From the NCBI GenBank assembly GCA_009711805.1, contig VEMX01000052.1, positions 44,467-108,466 of the forward strand: 64,000 nt of DNA, in the 5' to 3' direction. This DNA comes from Balneolaceae bacterium. GTDB taxonomy: Bacteria > Bacteroidota > Rhodothermia > Balneolales > Balneolaceae. A program made the translations under genes and the position numbers. The notes beneath the pieces were generated by a model. That model was not told the origin of the DNA, searched no databases, and worked only from the letters and a program-made list of their open reading frames with translations. Of this stretch, positions 55,443 to 63,877 are shown piece by piece (positions within the stretch are counted from its first letter, which is position 1; each line of letters starts with the position of its first letter).

Positions 55443-55654
55443 GTAAATCCCGGTCCGCGAGTTCTCATGCAACATTAAACCAGAGAAATCATGTTAAATT
55501 TGTTTATCGGTTTTTATAGATGCATTTATATTTATAAAGTATTTTTTTAAGGTATTGTTGTAATACAAAGGTGTTAATAAGTAGACTTTCATCATCAATG
55601 CTCTTATACTAACCTTTCAAAATTTGAGGACAAAAAGAACTGAAGGTAACGAGA

Positions 55655-56374
55655 ATGAGTATCACCAAATTCAAGAGTCACCATTTAAAGCAAGTAACTT
55701 ATGTGGTGTTAGGTTTGTTTTTGTTAGTTGGTGCAACAGCTTGCAGCAGCACCTCTAACACCCTTAGCAATACTAATACCTCTTCCGGGTCTCAATCCGA
55801 GTTGGAAGAATTATATTGGGCTCGTCAGGATAGCGCCCGGATGAACTTTACAGAGGCTGATGTGAAATTTATGACGGGTATGATTGCCCACCATGCCCAG
55901 GCACTTATTATGTCAAGGCTGGCACCTGAAAATCACGCCAGCCCCCAGGTACAAACACTTACATCCCGAATTATTAATGCGCAGAAAGATGAGATTAAGA
56001 CGATGCAGGCATGGCTGCGGGATCGGGGGCAACCAGTTCCTGAAATTCATATTGATGGTCTGGAGCTTACCATAACGGGAGTAAGTGATAAACCTATGAA
56101 GGTAGATCACACCAAGATGGCGGGAATCCTGTCTCCCCAGCAGCTTAAAGAATTAAGCGAAGCTGAAGGGAAAGAATTTGACCGGTTATTTTTGAAATAT
56201 ATGATTTATCACCATAAAGGCGCCGTTACTATGGTAGAGAAGCTGGTTAATACGGATGGGGCTGCACAAGATGAAGCAGCTTTTAAACTGGCTTCAGATA
56301 TACAAGTAGATCAACGCACAGAAATTGACCGTATGAGGCTGATGCTCGAACAACTATCAGATGCTTCCAGATAA
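55655..56374 (+). CDS. DUF305 family lipoprotein
   Basis: 239 residues: lipoprotein signal with LLVGATAC-SSTSN, then a DUF305 four-helix domain with FMTGMIAHHAQALIMS and MIYHHKGAVTMVE, the paired His-His motifs of the family. Domain members resemble ferritin-like metal proteins and are often linked with copper. The same ACSSTSN start appears in the next gene, 138 bp downstream, so the two may be exported and work together. Function unknown. Confidence 0.9.
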   Translation: MSITKFKSHHLKQVTYVVLGLFLLVGATACSSTSNTLSNTNTSSGSQSELEELYWARQDSARMNFTEADVKFMTGMIAHHAQALIMSRLAPENHASPQVQTLTSRIINAQKDEIKTMQAWLRDRGQPVPEIHIDGLELTITGVSDKPMKVDHTKMAGILSPQQLKELSEAEGKEFDRLFLKYMIYHHKGAVTMVEKLVNTDGAAQDEAAFKLASDIQVDQRTEIDRMRLMLEQLSDASR

Positions 56375-56382
56375 AGTGAAAT

Positions 56383-56408
56383 AGCCGGAGAGGTATATCC
56401 CGGCTTTA
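56383..56408 (+). terminator. Possible terminator between the DUF305 and LVIVD genes
   Basis: Stem AGCCGG / CCGGCT, then TTTATAAAT. Weak tail, may allow read-through. Confidence 0.45.
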
Positions 56409-56512
56409 TAAATAACAGGAAATATTTAAGAGGATATTACATAAAATGTGCCGATGGGCACACACACTAATCTATTAAACAATACCAATCACTGCTAATA
56501 AGTACAAATCAC

Positions 56513-58549
56513 ATGAATAATATGACACGATCGACGACCGGCAAAGGTATGCCAGGTGTATTTTTATACCTGATGCTTACCGTGTTGCTGGGTGCGTACG
56601 CTTGTTCGTCTACTTCAAATATGACGAAAACGTACACGGAACCAACTATCGAGCCTAAATCACTTACAAATGTAGATGCTCCAACACCTGATCCCCGTGA
56701 AGGCCTTAAGGCTGGACTGTTTGATGCAGGTGAAGCAATCTGGAATCTTGAAATGATATCTCAAAATCCTCCCCCCGAAGATTTTGTAGGTGTAACCAAT
56801 TCTGATCTGGCCTTTAAAGATAATTATGCTATCCAGGGTAACTATAATGGTGTGGTTGTCTGGGACATTTCTAACCCATCAGACGTAGAGTTAGTAATTG
56901 ATTATCTGTGTCCTGCTTCACAAAGTGATGTTTCGGTATACGGGAACTTACTATTTGTTTCAGGTGAAGGCTTAGGTGGCCGCCTGGATTGTGGGGATGA
57001 AGGAGTTGACGAAGCAGTAAGTAATGAAAGACTTCGTGGAATCCGGATTTTTGATATCAGTAATATCAAACAGCCAGAATATATAGCTAATGTTCAAACC
57101 TGCCGTGGTTCTCATACACATTCTGTACTGAAAGACCCTAATGATGACGATAATGTGTATGTATATGTATCAGGATCTGCTTCTGTACGTCCGGAAGAAG
57201 AGCTTCCAGGATGTTCCAGTGCACTTCCAGAGAATGATCCAAATTCAGCATTGTTTAGAATTGAAGTCATCAAAGTACCGTTAGATAGTCCTGAAGATGC
57301 TGCTATTGTAAGTTCTCCTCGTATTTTTGAAGACCTTACAGCACCTCCAACTCATGGTTTAGCTCCTGCCGATAAAAAACATGTGGAAGAAGCCAGAGAA
57401 CAAGGTGAGTTTATTGTTGAAATTGGAGGAACTCCACGGGTACTTCCTCCACGTTTTGCTCAGCAGTTGTTAGGCCGGGTAATGCAAGAACGCGGGGCAG
57501 AAGAAGGTGCCCAACCAACCAAGGCTGACAGTACCGCACTCCGGGAACAGCTTCCAGCTATTATTGCGCAAATGTTTGGTACGGGAGATGATAATGATCG
57601 CGGGCCAACTCAATGTCACGATATAACTTTGTATCCAGAAATAGGACTTGCAGGTGGAGCTTGTGAAGGATATGGCTTACTCCTGGATATATCAGATCCT
57701 GAGAAGCCTACACGAATAGATGCCGTAGCGGATTCAAACTTCTCATACTGGCATTCTGCTACTTTTAGCAACGATGGCAAGAAAGTATTGTTTACTGATG
57801 AGTGGGGCGGAGGCGGACAGCCTAAGTGCCGCGAAACAGATCCAATGGAATGGGGAGCAAATGCCATTTTCACTATCCGCGATGAAGAAATGGAATTCCA
57901 AAGCTATTACAAGCTACCAGCGGTACAAACGGAGTTTGAAAACTGTGTAGCACACAATGGATCATTGATTCCGGTCCCCGGACGTGAAATTATGGTTCAG
58001 TCCTGGTATCAGGGTGGGATTTCCGTTTTCGACTGGACCGATCCGAAAAATCCGGTTGAGATTGCATTTCATGACCGCGGTCCTGTTGATTCAACCAGCA
58101 TGGGCAATGGTGGAAGCTGGTCGGTGTACTGGTATAACGGGGCGATCGTAAATTCAGAGATAGCCCGTGGCCTGGATATCTTTAAGCTGAAACCCAATGC
58201 ATATATTTCGGAGAATGAGATAGCAGCCGCCAATGCTGTTAAGCTTGATTACCTGAATGCCCAGGGACAGCCTAAATTTAAATGGGCAGACACCTATACA
58301 GTGGCTCGTGCCTATGTAGATCAGCTTGAGCGTAATAGTGCCATGGATGATAACGGCATTTTAGCCCTGAGAAAAGGACTCTTTAATGCTGAACATGCAG
58401 AAATGCTTTCCGATGAAGAAACTACCTACCGGGAAAATGAGATACTGCAGTCTTTGGCTGGTATTTTAGACAGCGAAGCCAACAGCTCTGATTACGGAGA
58501 CAAAATGCGTACGCTGGCTAAAACGCTCAGAAACCTTGCTTCTATGTAA
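56513..58549 (+). CDS. LVIVD-repeat beta-propeller lipoprotein
   Basis: 678 residues: signal ending GAYAC-SSTSN, then LVIVD-type repeats (NYNGVVVWDISNPSDVELV, GIRIFDISNIKQPEYIANV, GGISVFDWTDPKNPVEIA). The repeats are interrupted by long inserts holding paired Cys and a conserved CHDITLYPEIGLAGGACEGYG. Such propellers are secreted proteins of unknown function. Shares its lipoprotein start with the DUF305 gene. A strong terminator follows. Confidence 0.87.
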   Translation: MNNMTRSTTGKGMPGVFLYLMLTVLLGAYACSSTSNMTKTYTEPTIEPKSLTNVDAPTPDPREGLKAGLFDAGEAIWNLEMISQNPPPEDFVGVTNSDLAFKDNYAIQGNYNGVVVWDISNPSDVELVIDYLCPASQSDVSVYGNLLFVSGEGLGGRLDCGDEGVDEAVSNERLRGIRIFDISNIKQPEYIANVQTCRGSHTHSVLKDPNDDDNVYVYVSGSASVRPEEELPGCSSALPENDPNSALFRIEVIKVPLDSPEDAAIVSSPRIFEDLTAPPTHGLAPADKKHVEEAREQGEFIVEIGGTPRVLPPRFAQQLLGRVMQERGAEEGAQPTKADSTALREQLPAIIAQMFGTGDDNDRGPTQCHDITLYPEIGLAGGACEGYGLLLDISDPEKPTRIDAVADSNFSYWHSATFSNDGKKVLFTDEWGGGGQPKCRETDPMEWGANAIFTIRDEEMEFQSYYKLPAVQTEFENCVAHNGSLIPVPGREIMVQSWYQGGISVFDWTDPKNPVEIAFHDRGPVDSTSMGNGGSWSVYWYNGAIVNSEIARGLDIFKLKPNAYISENEIAAANAVKLDYLNAQGQPKFKWADTYTVARAYVDQLERNSAMDDNGILALRKGLFNAEHAEMLSDEETTYRENEILQSLAGILDSEANSSDYGDKMRTLAKTLRNLASM

Positions 58550-58574
58550 TACACATAAGCAAAACATTTTATCG

Positions 58575-58620
58575 CTCCGGTTCAGTCTTCATTAAAGAAG
58601 TATCTGAGCCGGAGTTTTTT
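58575..58620 (+). terminator. Rho-independent terminator of the LVIVD gene
   Basis: 11-bp stem CTCCGGTTCAG / CTGAGCCGGAG (one G-U) with six T residues. Confidence 0.88.
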
Positions 58621-58685
58621 ATTGGGTAACATACCCTGTTCACGAGAAGGACGGGATGTACAAACGAGCTGTGTTTCCACCGGCG

Positions 58686-58762
58686 CGACGATCTCCCGAA
58701 ATATGGTTGGGATATCCATCAACGCTGATTACATCAGTTGCCATAGACAAGGAGACTGCCAT
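58686..58762 (+). repeat. 77-bp direct repeat, copy 1
   Basis: CGATCTCCCGAAATATGGTT ... AAGGAGACTGCCA; recurs at 58965-59041 with a single change in the core. Confidence 0.85.
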
Positions 58763-58765
58763 ATA

Positions 58766-58871
58766 CTTTCACCTCACCTTGCCGAAGGCACCCCTTATGG
58801 GGAAATCCTCTCCTGGAGGAGAGGACTTGCTGGCTAACCAATAGATCGGTTACTCAATTTTGAGATTTTGG
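58766..58871. repeat. About 107-bp dispersed repeat, copy 2
   Basis: Reverse complement of 11630-11737. Lies between the two 77-bp direct repeats. The rest of 58621-59172 shows no gene I can support. Confidence 0.8.
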
Positions 58872-58964
58872 ACCTATTGAAAAGCTCTCTCCTTTTCCCG
58901 TGGGGATGTCTTCGGCACGCGAGGAGCTCAAACCTTAAATAAGGCCCGGTTTGTTACCGATGGG

Positions 58965-59041
58965 GCGATCTCCCGAAATATGGTTGGGATATCCATCAAC
59001 GTTGATTACATCAGTTGCCATAGACAAGGAGACTGCCACGG
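58965..59041 (+). repeat. 77-bp direct repeat, copy 2
   Basis: Second copy of 58686-58762; followed by CGGTCTGGCTCG, similar to 11599-11606. Confidence 0.85.
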
Positions 59042-59172
59042 TCTGGCTCGCTGGGCTCACCTATCCCTCGCAGATGGGGCTTTTTCCTGTTTCCTTCCCC
59101 AATAACAACACACCGCTTGCACCTCTATCTTTTGATATACATATTCCGCCCATCCAATAATCAATTTCTGAT

Positions 59173-60522
59173 ATGAAAAGACTACTGCTTACCCTTCCGA
59201 TTGTATTATGCATGGTTTCTATGGTTCATGCCCAAAGCTATCCCGAAATCCTCCCAATGAAAGAGCGGGCTGCAGCAATTGATGAACTACTCGAGGATAA
59301 AGTAAAAGCGATACTCCCGGGATTAATGCGGGATGCCGATATCGATATGTGGGTGGTAGTTTCAAGAGAGTATAATGAAGATCCTGTGATTGAAACGTTA
59401 TTACCGGCCACCTGGCTGGCTGCCCGCCGGCGTACCATCCTGGTAATGTATGACCAGGGGGAGGGGAAGGGAGTGGAAACACTGGCCGTAGCCCGGTATG
59501 ATGTGGGTGCAACATTTAAGAAAGCATGGGATAAAGAGAAAGAGCCCAACCAATGGAAACGCCTGAGGGAAATCATAGAAGAACGTGATCCCCAGACAAT
59601 AGGGGTTAATCAAAGTGAGCACTGGGGACTGGCAGATGGAATAGTCGCTACTGATCTGCAGGAGATGAAAGCCGCCATCGGCGAGAAATATACAGACAGG
59701 CTGGTATCGGCTGAGAAGCTGGCTGTAGGGTGGCTGGAAAGACGTTCGGAAAAGGAAATGACCATCTATCCCCAGATCGTAAGAATAGCCCACCAGATTA
59801 TAGTAGAGGGCTTTTCGGATAAGGTGATACAGCCCGGCGTTACCACTACAGAAGATGTGGTATGGTGGTACCGGGAGAAAATAAGGGAACTGAAACTGGT
59901 GACTTGGTTTCATCCAAGTGTATCTATACAACGGGCCGACCCGGAGTCGTTTGATCACCTGCGGTCATTTTCTTCCCGGCCGGATAACAATGTGATTATG
60001 CCCGGCGACCTTCTGCATGTGGATTTTGGGATCACCTACCTGCGCCTGAACACTGATACCCAGCAACATGCCTATGTGTTGAGGCCGGGGGAGACCGAGG
60101 TTCCGGAATATCTCCAGAAGGCATTTGAGAATGGCAACCGCCTGCAGGATATCTTCACCAATCATTTTAAAAAAGGCAGAACCGGAAATGAAGTACTGGC
60201 TATGTCGCGGGAACAGGCTATAGACGAAGACATTAAGCCATCTATATATACCCATCCGATTGGTTATCACGGTCATGCGGCAGGAACTACATTGGGGATG
60301 TGGGATGCCCAGGGCGGAGTGCCCGGCAGCGGTGATTACCCTCTCCACTTGAATACGGCTTATTCTATAGAGCTGAATGCAGCTACTTATATTGAAAAGT
60401 GGGGCAAGGAAATCCGCATAATGCTGGAGGAAGATGCTTTTTTTGACAGTACCGGCGTGTGGTATATTGATGGCCGCCAACGAGAAATAATGACCATTCC
60501 ACGCATTCCCGCCAGGCAGTAG
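59173..60522 (+). CDS. M24 family metallopeptidase (Xaa-Pro aminopeptidase-like), secreted
   Basis: 449 residues with a signal peptide (about 1-20, ending VHAQ). N-terminal creatinase-like domain, then the pita-bread fold with metal ligands spread over LLHVDFGITYLRLNTDTQ (two Asp), HPIGYHGHAAG (His), SIELNA (Glu) and RIMLEEDAFF (Glu). Exported proline-specific aminopeptidase is the likely role. Single gene. Confidence 0.92.
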   Translation: MKRLLLTLPIVLCMVSMVHAQSYPEILPMKERAAAIDELLEDKVKAILPGLMRDADIDMWVVVSREYNEDPVIETLLPATWLAARRRTILVMYDQGEGKGVETLAVARYDVGATFKKAWDKEKEPNQWKRLREIIEERDPQTIGVNQSEHWGLADGIVATDLQEMKAAIGEKYTDRLVSAEKLAVGWLERRSEKEMTIYPQIVRIAHQIIVEGFSDKVIQPGVTTTEDVVWWYREKIRELKLVTWFHPSVSIQRADPESFDHLRSFSSRPDNNVIMPGDLLHVDFGITYLRLNTDTQQHAYVLRPGETEVPEYLQKAFENGNRLQDIFTNHFKKGRTGNEVLAMSREQAIDEDIKPSIYTHPIGYHGHAAGTTLGMWDAQGGVPGSGDYPLHLNTAYSIELNAATYIEKWGKEIRIMLEEDAFFDSTGVWYIDGRQREIMTIPRIPARQ

Positions 60523-60625
60523 AGTTATTGATGTGAGATTAGAAATATAAACGTAAGATGTAAGATTTGAGACAGTGTGTTTTGTAGCAGAAATGTCTTA
60601 TATCTAAAATCTATTGTTTTCTCCT

Positions 60626-60671
60626 CGTTCCCAACCTCCGGTTGGGAATGCCGGGGTGAACCTCTGGTTCA
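60626..60671. repeat. CCCAACCTCCGGTTGGG palindromic repeat
   Basis: Two adjacent hairpins, CGTTCCCAACCTCCGGTTGG and GTGAACCTCTGGTTCAC, of a kind dispersed in many Bacteroidetes-like genomes. Confidence 0.65.
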
Positions 60672-60790
60672 CAAGCTTAACTCGGTAATATTTCACACAG
60701 GTATTAGTTGAATCCTTTCAGGGTTCGTAGGATATGTTATACATCCGCCGGTTTCACCAGGGGTTATTCATGGTTGTACTGCTTCGCAGT

Positions 60791-60843
60791 GTGTTCATGT
60801 GTTCATGTGTTCATGTGTTCATGTGTTCATGTGTTCATGTGTT
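60791..60843 (+). repeat. GTGTTCAT tandem array (six full copies)
   Basis: Six perfect 8-bp units plus a partial GTGTT, then degenerate GTGTTA units. Not divisible by three; no coding role. Confidence 0.9.
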
Positions 60844-60885
60844 AAGGTGTTATAGTGTTAAAGAAAGGAGCTTAATACAGTCTCA

Positions 60886-61020
60886 GCGGGACGGCAATCA
60901 ACAGCCCCGGGTGTCAATCCGGGGTGGAAGGTGCCAGAATGGATAAACCTTCGCCCGGATTGGGATAAAAGCTACGTGTTGGCTCTAAGGTTGGCCCGGG
61001 CATGTTTTGGAGAGCCTTTG
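60886..61020 (-). repeat. Composite dispersed repeat with CCCCGG hairpin, copy 2
   Basis: Inverse partner of 28810-28944; CGGGACGGCAATCAAC, CCCCGGGTGTCAATCCGGGG, AAACCTTCGnCC and TTGGGATAAAAG are shared in reverse order. Confidence 0.6.
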
Positions 61021-61310
61021 TAAATCCTCATACCGAGGCAGATCATAAGAAGGTCCATCTCCCGGAATATTTGGAATCTGGATGACCTCCTTGATCGAAA
61101 TTATTATTCAACGCTAAAAATACACTCCATAACTCTCTGTGAAACTCTGTGCCTTCTCTGTTTAGTAACGTGTTTAAGTGCCCACGTGTTTATGTGTTAA
61201 AGGGTTGGTGGTTTAGTAGTCAGCTATCAGTCCTCAGCTGTCAGTTACCGAGCTTACCCTTGCTCTCTCCCTATTCACGCTGTGCCTGAACAAGGAGGGA
61301 GACACAAGAA

Positions 61311-61475
61311 ATGCGGACTTTAGCTTATTCCCAGTGGGATGCGATGATGCCAGAACTTCAAAGCATGTTTGAATCTTTAATCAACAACAAAAAACGCATA
61401 GCTAAACCATTAAGACAATCTTTAAACTTACCTGAAATTACCAAGCCGTTGTGGCTTTACAATGGGAGTCTATAG
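61311..61475 (+). CDS. Possible small ORF (54 aa), unrecognised
   Basis: ATG preceded by AAGGAGGG 13 nt upstream, 54 residues (MRTLAYSQWDAMMPELQSMF...). No recognisable domain. It could be the remnant of a larger gene; the good ribosome site is the only positive sign. Confidence 0.25.
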   Translation: MRTLAYSQWDAMMPELQSMFESLINNKKRIAKPLRQSLNLPEITKPLWLYNGSL

Positions 61476-61506
61476 TCGCAAATCTTTCATCTTATATCTC
61501 GAACCT

Positions 61507-62110
61507 TTACTTAAGATGCCGGAGCTTATCCGGGTTCAGTACAACATAGATATTTGAAATCTTTCCCTTATAAATATGAAAAGACCAAATACCGTGTAGT
61601 TCATCATTCACCGATACAGAAAAGCCCGGCAGATTGTTAATTATTTTGGGTGATATGTCGAAATTGCCCCGTTCTTTGCTGGCAATACCCATAATGAACC
61701 GGCTGATTTTATCGTCTCCATAAATAGGTTTGCGGGCAGCTGTCCGTTTACCTCCTCCATCCGAATACAAAACGGCTTCTTCGGCCAGTAACTCTTTCAA
61801 CTGGTCAACATCTCCCCTGGCTATGGCTTTTTTGAAAGATTGGAGGAGTTCGTGTTGTTTCTCTTTATCCGGAGAAAAACGGGGTCGCTGGAGCTTTATA
61901 TACTCCCGGGCACGTTGTGCTATTTTCCGGCAGTTAGCTTCTGATTTGTTGATGATGTCCGAAATTTCGGCATACTCATATCCAAAAAGCTCCCGCAGTA
62001 AGTACACCGCCCGCTCTACAGGGGAGAGCGATTCCAGCATCACCAAAAAAGCAGTGGAGATGAGTTCCGATACTTCCAGCCGTTTTTCTCATCCTTTACC
62101 CTTTCAGGGG
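61507..62110 (-). pseudogene. Truncated, frameshifted ECF41-type sigma factor gene
   Basis: The open frame (61507-62046, extendable in frame to 62088) encodes sigma region 4 (LESLSPVERAVYLLRELFGYEYAEI, SEANCRKIAQRAREYI) and the SnoaL-like C-terminal domain of ECF41/SigJ proteins. Region 2, needed for -10 recognition, is missing. Upstream, another frame adds PERVKDEK, which fits the region between domains, so a frameshift lies in an A-run near 62085. Beyond about 62110 nothing matches. The gene lost its first half and is likely non-functional. Confidence 0.75.
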
Positions 62111-62273
62111 TTTATGTTTGTAATTTCTTTTAGAAGATAGTTAGGTATTCTAATTCAGTCATACACAGCATAGATTAAAAATAATAAATTAAAAATTTTT
62201 AATGCAAGAAGGCTGGTTTTAAATACTCTTACTATTAAATAAACTGCAATGCTTACTATTTAAAAGTGGTTTT

Positions 62274-62584
62274 ATGGGTTTAAAAAATCATTAAACAGGG
62301 TAGAATATTTAGACTACCTGATTAGAAGAAAATGTACAGGAACTCCTAAAGAATTAGCTGAAAAGTTAGGTATTTCGGAACGATGGTTGTATGAAATATT
62401 AAATGAATTGAAGCATGATCTTGATTGCCCCATCAAGTATTCAAGAAGGAGGAAGAGTTATATTTACACTACTAAAGGTGGTCTTGTGATTGAGTTTTTG
62501 AGTAAGGAAGAACTGAGGGATTTGAATGCTGGTTTTAAAGTTTCTTCTAATTTATCGGATAAAATTTGGATAACTGCTGTATAA
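62274..62584 (+). pseudogene. HTH/winged-helix regulator with disrupted start, upstream of GG-leader peptides
   Basis: From about 62279 an open frame encodes SLNRVEYLDYLIRRKCTGTP, KELAEKLGISERWLYEILNEL and a C-terminal KGGLVIEF, a small HTH protein type common in Bacteroidetes next to double-glycine peptide genes. No ATG lies in frame before the HTH. An ATG at 62274 reads MGLKNH then stops; one extra A in the A6 run (62282-62287) would join it. So this is a frameshifted gene, a sequence error, or frameshift-expressed. A TTG at 62387 would cut the HTH in half. Confidence 0.65.
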
Positions 62585-62641
62585 GTGCAGTAATAGATCA
62601 AATATTGATAGTTCAATTTTAACCTAAATTCAGATGCAATG

Positions 62642-62857
62642 ATGTTAGAAAAAATAGAGTGTAACAAATTGAATGAATTAAGTAAGGAATCACTGATAGA
62701 AATAAATGGAGGTGCAATTCCCCCATGGGTAGTCAGATATGGTCCTACAGCTGCAGCTATAGCATGGGAAAGAGCAGTTGAATTATATAACGATTGGGAT
62801 GCAATTGTTGAAGCTTTCTGGGAAGGTTGGGAAGCAGGTAAAGCAGCTATGGAATGA
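62642..62857 (+). CDS. Double-glycine-leader peptide 1 (bacteriocin-like)
   Basis: 71-72 residues (ATGATG start at 62639/62642). The leader of about 24 residues has the pattern LNELSKESLIEINGG and ends in GG; the core begins AIPPWVVRYG and is Ala/Trp-rich (AIAWERAVEL, EAFWEGWEAGKAA) without Cys, so no lanthionine or disulfide is possible. Processing would need a C39 peptidase exporter, not in the window. Followed 25 bp later by peptide 2. Confidence 0.75.
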   Translation: MLEKIECNKLNELSKESLIEINGGAIPPWVVRYGPTAAAIAWERAVELYNDWDAIVEAFWEGWEAGKAAME

Positions 62858-62882
62858 AAATAAAAAACAAACATAAAATGTT

Positions 62883-63083
62883 ATGAAAAATCTAATAGAG
62901 TTAAGTCATGAAGAAATGAAAACCATAAATGGTGGGGATAAATGGTGGCGAGATCTGGCAAAAGGTGTCGGCTATATACTATCCGTACTGAAACATGCGG
63001 ATTATTCAGGAGATGTCCCTGAGTATGGAGAAGAAATAGCTCCGGGAGTTCGATATGGAATAGATACCAGAGATCACTGGTAA
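62883..63083 (+). CDS. Double-glycine-leader peptide 2 (bacteriocin-like)
   Basis: 66 residues. The leader of about 18 residues, MKNLIELSHEEMKTINGG, is a model GG leader; the core begins DKWWRDLAKG, also without Cys. The core differs from peptide 1, so the two may be separate products or a two-peptide pair. A hairpin follows before the transport genes. Confidence 0.78.
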   Translation: MKNLIELSHEEMKTINGGDKWWRDLAKGVGYILSVLKHADYSGDVPEYGEEIAPGVRYGIDTRDHW

Positions 63084-63102
63084 CATCTTTTAATTTTAAA
63101 AT

Positions 63103-63136
63103 AGATCTGCTCTGTGATTTCAGAGCAGATCTTTAA
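63103..63136 (+). terminator. Attenuator-like hairpin between peptide and export genes
   Basis: Perfect 12-bp stem AGATCTGCTCTG / CAGAGCAGATCT with a 6-nt loop and weak T-tail. Would favour peptide transcript over downstream genes. Confidence 0.75.
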
Positions 63137-63145
63137 TATATATAA

Positions 63146-63337
63146 ATGAAATATAATATTATTCTTAGGTCATTTTTGTATTCCATGTTATATGCCTTTG
63201 TAATTGAGGCTTATAATACAAGTCTTGAAATATCGGAATTTGATATTAAGTACTTTTTGAAAGTCGCCTTAATATTTTTTGCGGTTACTATTGTTTTAAA
63301 AGTTCTGTTCGAGAGAAAATCAGAACGAACTGAATAG
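63146..63337 (+). CDS. Small two-helix membrane protein (immunity candidate)
   Basis: 63 residues: helix 1 about 5-22, helix 2 about 38-56, basic end (ERKSERTE). No known family. Its size, two membrane helices and place between bacteriocin-like peptides and the exporter fit an immunity protein, which is inference. Confidence 0.6.
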   Translation: MKYNIILRSFLYSMLYAFVIEAYNTSLEISEFDIKYFLKVALIFFAVTIVLKVLFERKSERTE

Positions 63338-63352
63338 TATTATCCTGTAGAA

Positions 63353-63877
63353 ATGCTTTTCCCAAAAGAAATAATTGAACAGACCACACATAGCCTGGCC
63401 GTACGACATACTATAAGGTCTCAAGTTCTCTATACCCTGACGATATGTTTTATGGTGGGTATATTTGCAATGCTTCCCTTTATTAAGGTAGATGTAAGTG
63501 TGAAAAGTGGTGGAATTATCCGGTCTGCAACAGAACGACAGGTTCTCAAGGTTCCTGTTACTGGGATTGTCTCCGATTATACAATTCATGAAAATAAAAC
63601 CGTTCAAAAAGGGGAGTTGCTTGTAGCCATGGAAGCAGAAGATGTGGAACAAAGCATCCGCTATAATCAACAGAAGCAGGAGGCAATTCGTGAATATATC
63701 TGGGACTTAAGATCAATCAAAAGGAGATTAGTTGACGATATTGCAATTTCACTGAACACTCCTCTATACCGTTCAGAATGGCTGGCTTTTGAACAGGAAA
63801 GAACAGACTTGATAGCAATGGTACGCAATACTGAGTCTGAGTATCTGCGACAGAAGCAGCTTTATGAGAAAGACCTA
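63353..63877 (+). pseudogene. HlyD-family export adaptor, interrupted by IS630-like element
   Basis: Membrane fusion protein for type 1 secretion of GG-leader peptides. Shows LFPKEIIEQTTHSLAVRH, a membrane helix (about 25-47), the IKVDVSVKSGGIIR strand, the lipoyl half VPVTGIVSDYTIHENKTVQKGELL and the first coiled-coil helix, ending at YEKDL. The frame continues into unrelated sequence (stop at 63980-63982). The remaining half is expected after the IS. Unless a second copy exists, export is disrupted. Confidence 0.8.

Larger units (their letters stand above)
54973..55654. other. 682-bp intergenic region with MITE copy 2 and REP copy 2
   Basis: Besides the 228-bp element (55179-55406) and REP palindrome (55416-55442), it holds short AGCGGAGGTT/CTCCGCT motifs (55073-55120) and a 100-bp AT-rich stretch before the DUF305 gene. 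No gene I can support. Confidence 0.6.
60523..61506. other. 984-bp intergenic region built from dispersed repeats
   Basis: Holds GTTCCCAACCTCCGGTTGGGAAT and GTGAACCTCTGGTTCAC palindromes (60627-60671), a GGGGTTATTCATGG motif (60762-60792), the GTGTTCAT tandem array, a composite CCCCGG repeat (60886-61020) and a CTCTGTGAAACTCTGTG motif (61133-61160). Only the small frame at 61311 could be a gene. Confidence 0.6.

Noticed and set aside
58622..59160. ORFs of 62-71 residues repeating PEIWLGYPSTLITSVAIDKE
   Set aside because: The repeated peptide only reflects the 77-bp DNA direct repeat.
60734..60946. 70-residue ORF with repeated CSCVHVFM
   Set aside because: Its repeat is simply the GTGTTCAT array translated; no coding signal.
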